Below are positions 14,506 through 19,517 of a stretch of DNA of 19,517 nucleotides, in pieces. The position numbers were made by a program, and so were the translations under genes. The notes beneath the pieces were generated by a model. The model saw nothing but the letters and a program-made list of their open reading frames with translations. It was not told where the DNA came from and searched no databases. Origin of the DNA: Berkiella_A sp963976875 (GTDB taxonomy: Bacteria; Pseudomonadota; Gammaproteobacteria; Berkiellales; Berkiellaceae). The stretch lies in assembly GCA_963976875.1 (NCBI GenBank), contig CAXBML010000043.1, positions 1 to 19,517 on the forward strand, given 5' to 3'. How positions within the stretch are numbered: position 1 is the first letter of the stretch; each line of letters starts with the position of its first letter.

Positions 14506-15921
14506 ATGTCGCAACAGATAAAAAAAGCAAAAGTTGTTGTTATTGGTAGTGGGCCTGGAGGCTACAGCGCAGCATTTAGAGCTGCTGATTTAATGGGTGA
14601 AGGCGTTGTGCTTGTTGAGCGTTACCCAGAACTAGGTGGCGTATGTTTAAATGTTGGGTGTATCCCATCTAAAGCGTTGTTACATGTTGCCAACACGATT
14701 AACGAATCAAAAAAAATGGCGAGCCATGGGGTGAGTTTTGGCGAGCCCAAAATTGACTTAGATAAACTTCGCGGCTTTAAAGACAGCGTCATTGGCAAAT
14801 CTAATGTTGGCTTAAAACAAATGGCCAAAATGCGTAAAGTAGATGTGCTTGAAGGCGAAGCTAAATTTACAGGACCTAATACAGTTGTTGTCACCGGTAA
14901 AGATGGTGCCACAATTGAGTTTGAAAAGGCCATTATTGCAGCCGGTTCAGAAGCCGTACATTTGCCATTTTTGCCTGATGATGAGCGTATCTGGGATTCT
15001 ACCAGCGCATTAGAGTTGCGCAATATTCCTAAGAAAATGCTCATCATTGGTGGTGGTATCATTGGTTTAGAAATGGCCACGGTTTACCATGCATTAGGGA
15101 CACAAATCGATGTGGTTGAGTTCACGGATTTTGTCATGCCAGGTGTGGATAAAGACATTTCTACACCATTCTTTAAATTTGTTCAAAAGCGTTACAATAA
15201 TATGTGGTTTAACACGAAAGTCGTTGGCGCTAAAGCGAGCAAAAAGGGAATTGAAGTTTCATTTGAAGGTAAAGATGCCCCTGAAAAACAAATATATGAT
15301 GCCGTGTTACAGTCCGTGGGTAGAATACCCAATGGTAAAAAAATCGGTGCAGAAGCCGCTGGTGTTCAAGTCGATGAGCGTGGTTTTATAGCCACTAATA
15401 ATCAAATGCAAACCAATGTACCACATATTTATGCGATTGGGGATATTGTGGGGCAGCCTATGTTGGCACATAAAGCCATTCCAGAGGGTAGATTGGCTGC
15501 TGAAGTCATATCGGGTAAGAAGCATTTCTTTGATGCCAAATGTATTCCGAATGTAGCCTATACCGATCCAGAGGTGTCATGGGTTGGTTTAACTGAGATA
15601 GAAGCTAAAAAACAAGGCGTTGAATATGATAAAGGTGTATTTCCTTGGGTTGCGTCAGGTCGAGCCAATGGTACAGATCGTACAGAAGGCATGACGAAGA
15701 TCTTATTCTGCAAAAAAACACATCGTATCTTGGGGGGCGCCATTGTGGGGGCTCATGCGGGTGATTTAATTTCTGAATTAGCCTTAGCGATTGAAATGGG
15801 TTGTGAAGCAGAAGATTTATCTTTGACAATTCACCCTCATCCAACTTTGTCTGAAACCATCATGCAAGCTTGTGAAGTGTATGAAGGGACTGTGACAGAC
15901 TTACCCAATAAGAAAAAATAA
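14506..15921 (+). CDS. lpdA: Dihydrolipoamide dehydrogenase, E3 component
   Basis: This 471-residue flavoenzyme reoxidises dihydrolipoamide on E2 and passes electrons through FAD to NAD+. It may also serve the 2-oxoglutarate dehydrogenase complex. The FAD-binding loop is GSGPGG (14-19). The redox-active disulfide is Cys47-Cys52 in GGVCLNVGCIPSK. The NAD-binding GGGIIG loop is at 182-187. A second FAD contact, IYAIGDIVG, is typical. The catalytic pair is His445-Glu450 in HPHPTLSE. The ATG follows an AAGGGG ribosome site, 15 bases after the aceF stop. An intrinsic terminator follows within 20 bases, so this gene ends the pdh transcript. Confidence 0.97.
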   Translation: MSQQIKKAKVVVIGSGPGGYSAAFRAADLMGEGVVLVERYPELGGVCLNVGCIPSKALLHVANTINESKKMASHGVSFGEPKIDLDKLRGFKDSVIGKSNVGLKQMAKMRKVDVLEGEAKFTGPNTVVVTGKDGATIEFEKAIIAAGSEAVHLPFLPDDERIWDSTSALELRNIPKKMLIIGGGIIGLEMATVYHALGTQIDVVEFTDFVMPGVDKDISTPFFKFVQKRYNNMWFNTKVVGAKASKKGIEVSFEGKDAPEKQIYDAVLQSVGRIPNGKKIGAEAAGVQVDERGFIATNNQMQTNVPHIYAIGDIVGQPMLAHKAIPEGRLAAEVISGKKHFFDAKCIPNVAYTDPEVSWVGLTEIEAKKQGVEYDKGVFPWVASGRANGTDRTEGMTKILFCKKTHRILGGAIVGAHAGDLISELALAIEMGCEAEDLSLTIHPHPTLSETIMQACEVYEGTVTDLPNKKK

Positions 15922-15938
15922 TAATATAAACACTTTTT

Positions 15939-15970
15939 AGCCCTAAGCCTTTGGCTTGGGGCTTCTCTTT
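15939..15970 (+). terminator. Intrinsic terminator of the pdh gene run
   Basis: AGCCCTAAGCC-TTT-GGCTTGGGGCT forms an 11-pair stem with one G-U pair (15939-15963), followed by TCTCTTT. It begins 18 bases after the lpdA stop codon. Confidence 0.85.
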
Positions 15971-16204
15971 ATTGTAAAACAACCCATTCAAATTCAGCCT
16001 AAATAAAGTGACTCTGCATTTCTCGGCAGGCTCAGTGTCTCAGTATGCACGACCATTTATCTGAAAATAGATGTATTTATATTCTATCTATATGAATTAT
16101 CAAGTAAATTCTAAAGCCCCCTATTTTTAATGTATTGCCGAAGTCATCCTTCAAAATATAACATGCCTATTTGCTCTAATAATTAATTTCCTTAGGAAAT
16201 ATCG

Positions 16205-18121
16205 ATGTCTGCAAATGGCCCAAGCAATCCTCTATCTATAAAAATTGACAAAAATGATCATCTAATTGTCATCGATGGTAATGAAACACATCACTACGAA
16301 TCAGCTGAAGCGTTAGAGTCTTTATATAAGTTCTTACAACAAAATAAAAAAAAGATCCATTTGGCTGGGATTAACAACATTAACAAGGTGTTTGTTTATT
16401 TATATGGAATCTATGAGGTTTATTCTTCTTCCGGTTATAAGCGTAATGCTCAATTTATCAATAAAAAAACTAATTGTATGGCTGCCAAAAAATGTTTTGA
16501 ACTAATATACGAGCAGGTGAAAGAAGAGTTGAATTTGAATCAAGTCATGATGCCGTCTGAGAATGAAAAATTCAATTCTGATTCGATTTTTTGGCTCATC
16601 ATAAAGTTTGAGAGTGAGCATTCCCCATTATGGGTGAAGCAGTTGCTTGATAAATTCAAGCTGCCTCTGGAAGTAATTACGGCAGATGGGGCATTAACCC
16701 TTATGCATTTAGTGTGGGAACAAGACAAATATAACTGGAAGGATAGAGAATTATTTGAAGAGATTTTTAGTAAAATTCTTGATCAGCATCTAAATGACTT
16801 AAAGATAGAGGATTTTATTTGTAGGGATGGTCATGGCTATGATTTACATTCTTCTGTACTTTTTTGGCTGCTTAAAGAGCATAATATTAATACATTTTGC
16901 AGAATTGTAAACCACTTCTTTGATGAGATCCCCTTAGAGTTGTATATTACATATGATGTTGGTGAGACCATGTTTAATTGGTTATCCGAGTATCATTCAA
17001 GCTCGCCGACATATAAACGTATAAAAGATTTGATGATAGAGCACGCAAGCATAGGAGATTTTGTGGGACCGTCTGATGGAGGTTGGTTAGAAGGAAGCCC
17101 TTTATGGTGCTTTGCTAAATATGATGCAGAGATGTTTGCGAGAGTTTTACAGCATTTTAATTATGAAATTCCTTTAGAATATCTTTTAAGAAAAGATGTT
17201 AAGTATGGAAATTTAAATTCAATAGTAGATTTATTAACATACCAAATTGGAAGTGATCAAAGTTATGATAGAAGTGAGTTGAAAAAAATACTAATAAATA
17301 CAACCTTTTGTAGTGCCCTAGATTATGAACATCTTGAGTTAAAGTTACACGAGCAAGGGTTTTTAAAAGATCTAGACTACCATTACCTTGCTAACAAGCT
17401 AAGCAAAAATAAATTCAATGAAATTCGTCAATTAATGCAAAATAAAGCGCAGTTACTTTCTTATATTAATAATTCAACAATAGTCGATTTACCATTGTTA
17501 CAAAAACTTGCAAATTCTGCTTTTAAAGCAGGATATTTACGGGCCTATTATGATATGGGCCTATATTTGACAAAGATGACAAGCATTGGTAGTAATTACC
17601 TTAAAGACGCTGTGCTTGCTTTTTATAATGTGCCTGTTTCGTCAATAAAATTTGATGCCTCCAGAATTCAAATAGTTTCCCTTTGTCATGGTTGGAATAT
17701 ATCAAGACCTACGTTTCATAAATTAGAAATTACAAGTGAATACATTAAAAAAATATTAGGATGTTTATATCAAATTCAATCTGTTAGTCTCAGAAATGAA
17801 GAAATACTATCATTTGCTAGGCAGATTATTGCGGTTTGCTCCGACTCTGCTGAGCCGATTATAAATGAAGAAATATTTACAATTACGGATATTTCTAATG
17901 ATATCGAAGAGACAGTGGATATAATAGATGGGATAATATTAGACTTTCTAATTAAGTCTGTAAAGCCAGCAGAGAACGAGATATATGCAGATGATGCTGC
18001 TGCTATAGCGAGTTCATCATATACACCGCAGCTTAGTTCTCATTCTGCGCAAAGTGGTAACAGAGATCGAGATGACAGCAGTCCCGATAGTGATATGCTT
18101 AAAAGACAGAGAAAATCATAG
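16205..18121 (+). CDS. Large repeat-containing protein of unknown function with basic C-terminal tail
   Basis: This 638-residue soluble protein has no signal peptide or membrane helix. The ATG follows TTAGGAA, a good ribosome site. I do not recognise the family. Three divergent units can be aligned by eye, anchored at Ser127, Ser217 and Ser298, so the spacing is 80-90 residues. Each has a DG- or acid-rich lead-in, then S-x-LFWLL-type residues, a helix with Phe/Leu and Arg/Lys, and (in units 2 and 3) HF..EIPLE followed by an aromatic or aliphatic patch and Asp-Gly or Asp-Val. This suggests a helical solenoid related in style to ankyrin or other helix-turn-helix repeats. Residues 400-590 are alpha-helical without clear repeats. 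The last 35 residues are Ser/Asp/Arg-rich and end LKRQRKS, like a nuclear localisation signal. A host-directed effector is possible but unproven. Confidence 0.7.
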   Translation: MSANGPSNPLSIKIDKNDHLIVIDGNETHHYESAEALESLYKFLQQNKKKIHLAGINNINKVFVYLYGIYEVYSSSGYKRNAQFINKKTNCMAAKKCFELIYEQVKEELNLNQVMMPSENEKFNSDSIFWLIIKFESEHSPLWVKQLLDKFKLPLEVITADGALTLMHLVWEQDKYNWKDRELFEEIFSKILDQHLNDLKIEDFICRDGHGYDLHSSVLFWLLKEHNINTFCRIVNHFFDEIPLELYITYDVGETMFNWLSEYHSSSPTYKRIKDLMIEHASIGDFVGPSDGGWLEGSPLWCFAKYDAEMFARVLQHFNYEIPLEYLLRKDVKYGNLNSIVDLLTYQIGSDQSYDRSELKKILINTTFCSALDYEHLELKLHEQGFLKDLDYHYLANKLSKNKFNEIRQLMQNKAQLLSYINNSTIVDLPLLQKLANSAFKAGYLRAYYDMGLYLTKMTSIGSNYLKDAVLAFYNVPVSSIKFDASRIQIVSLCHGWNISRPTFHKLEITSEYIKKILGCLYQIQSVSLRNEEILSFARQIIAVCSDSAEPIINEEIFTITDISNDIEETVDIIDGIILDFLIKSVKPAENEIYADDAAAIASSSYTPQLSSHSAQSGNRDRDDSSPDSDMLKRQRKS

Positions 18122-18152
18122 GTCGGTTCTTAGGGGGCTGGTAGTGGCTTTA

Positions 18153-18195
18153 ATAGGCAAGATGTTTAATGTTAAAGCTCTTGCCTATATTTTAT
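18153..18195. terminator. Shared stem-loop between convergent genes
   Basis: A perfect ten-pair stem ATAGGCAAGA/TCTTGCCTAT (18153-18162 and 18179-18188) with a 16-base loop lies between the orphan repeat protein and the VanZ-like gene. On the plus strand it is followed by ATTTTATCT, which fits a modest intrinsic terminator. The minus strand has only short AT sequence after it. Confidence 0.6.
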
Positions 18196-19080
18196 CTAAG
18201 CGGCATGACGACTTTGGGAAGAAAATTTGTTAAATAACCAAGAAATAAAGGCGCATAATACCACAGCGCAGATTAATCCGCTCAATGACTCCATCGAAAT
18301 ATAACGCGATATAATCACTATTTTAAGCGCGAGAATGGTTAATATTAACATCAGTAGTAATACAATACGAAACTTAGGCTTAAATAAAATATAGCCTGCT
18401 AAATATAATAACGTACCTTGAATAAAGTATTTTATGAAGTGATTCAGATTGAAAATATCTGGGTTGTTCCAAAATGCAAATAAGGGGTTTATCCCTGTTT
18501 TGATATGGTTGTATTGCAGGGTTGGCAAATAGGGATACAAGTGGTAAGCAATGCCAACAAACAGTAACATGGTTGTTGCAAAAATGAGATATTTGTTTTT
18601 ATCTGTCCTAAAAATTTTGAGTTGAATTTTATCCCAAGCAATGGCTTTAATAGTTAATAGGCATCCTAAAATTCCCCCTATAACCCCGCTGATTGTATTT
18701 AGCATAACATCGAGTAATGAGCTAACTCTGGTTGTGTGAAAGCTTTGAGTTAATTCTAGTGTCGTAGACAGTATGAGAGCAAAAATGAAGCACAATACAA
18801 GGCGTAAAATAAAGTGTAGTTTGTTATGACTGATGAGTGCGATTAAAAATCCCAGGGGCACATAAAACAATAAGTTTTGATATATATCGAATAAATGTAT
18901 CTTGTTTTGCCACCCATATAAAAAATCATAAGGGATAGGGCGAGAGGGCATATTCCAGTGACCAAGAGGCACAATGGAAGCGTACACAATAAAAGCTGTA
19001 TAAATAAATAGCATACTCCAACTACATATATATATTTGTGTGGATGTTTGCCCAGGGAGATCAAAATTTTTGCTCATCAT
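18196..19080 (-). CDS. VanZ-like family membrane protein
   Basis: This 294-residue hydrophobic protein has about seven to eight predicted membrane helices. The N-terminal half carries the VanZ-like pattern: Asn69 and the PLG of YVPLGF (75-77), then E108, Q111, R117, D123 and N127 in LELTQSF..TRVSSLLDVMLNTISG. VanZ-like proteins are named after a teicoplanin-resistance accessory protein, but most members have no known role, and resistance should not be inferred here. The usual length is about 150-200 residues. The C-terminal 130 residues (about 165-285) add four further helices and a positively charged tail. Two adjacent ATG codons can start the gene (19080, 19077), and neither has a clear ribosome site. 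It converges on the 638-residue orphan. Confidence 0.8.
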   Translation of the reverse strand: MMSKNFDLPGQTSTQIYICSWSMLFIYTAFIVYASIVPLGHWNMPSRPIPYDFLYGWQNKIHLFDIYQNLLFYVPLGFLIALISHNKLHFILRLVLCFIFALILSTTLELTQSFHTTRVSSLLDVMLNTISGVIGGILGCLLTIKAIAWDKIQLKIFRTDKNKYLIFATTMLLFVGIAYHLYPYLPTLQYNHIKTGINPLFAFWNNPDIFNLNHFIKYFIQGTLLYLAGYILFKPKFRIVLLLMLILTILALKIVIISRYISMESLSGLICAVVLCAFISWLFNKFSSQSRHAA

Positions 19081-19335
19081 ATAGTAAGTATACTAAATGT
19101 TGAAAGTTTCGTAGGTTCCCAAAGAAATAATAATTTAGATATATGTTTTGCTGCGCACAAATATTATTAGGGGATTCTATTGATACTTAAATTATTAGAT
19201 CACCCCTGATAAAGAAAAATCAACAGGACCAATTAATAGGACAGCCCTAAAAAGTTATTTAACTCATTCTTTTCAAAAGATATCATGGGTTGAGCTCAAG
19301 TTTTTCTTTTTTAAAAAAGGGGGGTATAGCGCAAC
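19081..19335. other. Intergenic region between VanZ-like gene and repeat array
   Basis: This AT-rich spacer lies upstream of two divergent starts. It holds a perfect 14-base palindrome of six T and six A flanked by C and G (19306-19319), directly followed by a G-run. It also holds a weak inverted repeat AGGGG/CCCCT around 19170-19206 and two isolated GGAC words. No promoter with correct spacing and no gene-like frame was recognised. Confidence 0.35.
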
Positions 19336-19446
19336 AACTGCCAGGACACCCATCAATTGCCAGGACACCCATCAATTGCCAGGACACCCATTAGTCAACT
19401 GCCAGGACATCCATTAACCAAATTATCGAACTGCCAGGACACCCAT
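19336..19446 (+). repeat. Array of five 18-base direct repeats upstream of a gene start
   Basis: The consensus AAYTGCCAGGACACCCAT occurs at 19336-19353, 19355-19372, 19374-19391, 19397-19414 (one T change) and 19429-19446. Start-to-start distances are 19, 19, 23 and 32 bases, so spacing widens to the right. The last two copies are each followed by TAACCAAA. Words between copies are 1-14 bases, which excludes CRISPR. A degenerate sixth copy (AAGGACATATAT, 19463-19474) overlaps the ribosome site of the next gene. It may be a regulator-binding array, an RNA-level GGA array or a mobile-element-associated repeat. Confidence 0.85.
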
Positions 19447-19472
19447 TAACCAAAAAATTATCAAGGACATAT

Positions 19473-19517
19473 ATGGACCCCGCTGCATTGCAAGTGGTAA
19501 ATCATCCAATCTTAGCG
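19473..19517 (+). CDS. Start of an unidentified gene, truncated by the window end
   Basis: An ATG at 19473 is preceded by AAGGA at five bases' distance, a strong ribosome site. It opens a frame of 15 codons (MDPAALQVVNHPILA) to the window edge without a stop. The composition is ordinary protein. It is too short to identify. The repeat array ends 26 bases before the ATG, so the array probably belongs to the control region of this gene. Confidence 0.5.
   Translation, partial: MDPAALQVVNHPILA

Noticed and set aside
18196..19080. Glycopeptide resistance gene vanZ
   Set aside because: VanZ-like domains are widespread in bacteria without any link to resistance, and no other van gene is present.
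19336..19446. CRISPR array
   Set aside because: Repeats are only 18 bases and the stretches between them are 1, 1, 5 and 14 bases, far too short and uneven for spacers, and no cas gene is present.

Overview
The window looks like chromosome from an AT-rich gammaproteobacterium, most likely a Legionellales-type, host-associated lineage. I base this on three things: the conserved cluster ampD-aceE-aceF-lpdA with gammaproteobacterial-type proteins (homodimeric-type E1 of about 886 residues, YihG-type acyltransferase); the AT-rich base composition; and several long, family-less proteins of the kind seen in intracellular bacteria. The lineage is an inference and was not tested by a search. No tRNA, rRNA, CRISPR array, intact insertion sequence or phage gene was seen.

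Layout. 1-1654 (minus) is the N-terminal part of a very large type I-secreted, calcium-binding repeat adhesin that runs off the left edge. 1984-2877 (minus) is a YihG-type membrane acyltransferase. 2925-3063 is a long imperfect palindrome. 3369-4589 (plus) is a protein with two tandem GNAT acetyltransferase domains. 4590-5206 is a gene-poor stretch in which the minus strand carries a promoter-like sequence, a stem-loop segment and a strong intrinsic terminator, together a candidate small RNA. 5207-5773 (plus) is a secreted protein of unknown function. 6096-8108 (plus) is a membrane-anchored protein with two PAS-like domains and a long helical tail. 8252-8710 (plus) is a small two-helix membrane protein ending in Arg-Arg-Arg-Cys-Cys. 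8733-9281 (minus) is a membrane-anchored retropepsin-like aspartic protease.

9508-15921 (plus) is the metabolic core. AmpD recycles peptidoglycan. The complete pyruvate dehydrogenase complex follows: E1 (AceE), E2 (AceF, two lipoyl domains) and E3 (Lpd). The three pdh genes are spaced 15-18 bases apart, each has its own Shine-Dalgarno sequence, and the run ends at an intrinsic terminator. Together they oxidise pyruvate to acetyl-CoA, CO2 and NADH. AmpD lies 54 bases upstream of aceE, has an extended -10 promoter, and may be co-transcribed with it.

16205-18121 (plus) is a 638-residue orphan protein with three divergent repeats of 80-90 residues and a Ser/Asp-rich tail ending in a basic cluster. 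It is the best candidate in the window for an undescribed, possibly host-directed protein. 18196-19080 (minus) is a VanZ-like membrane protein, converging on it across a shared stem-loop. The right edge holds five direct repeats of about 18 bases directly upstream of a gene start that is cut off by the window end. The Shine-Dalgarno region of that gene resembles a sixth, degenerate repeat.
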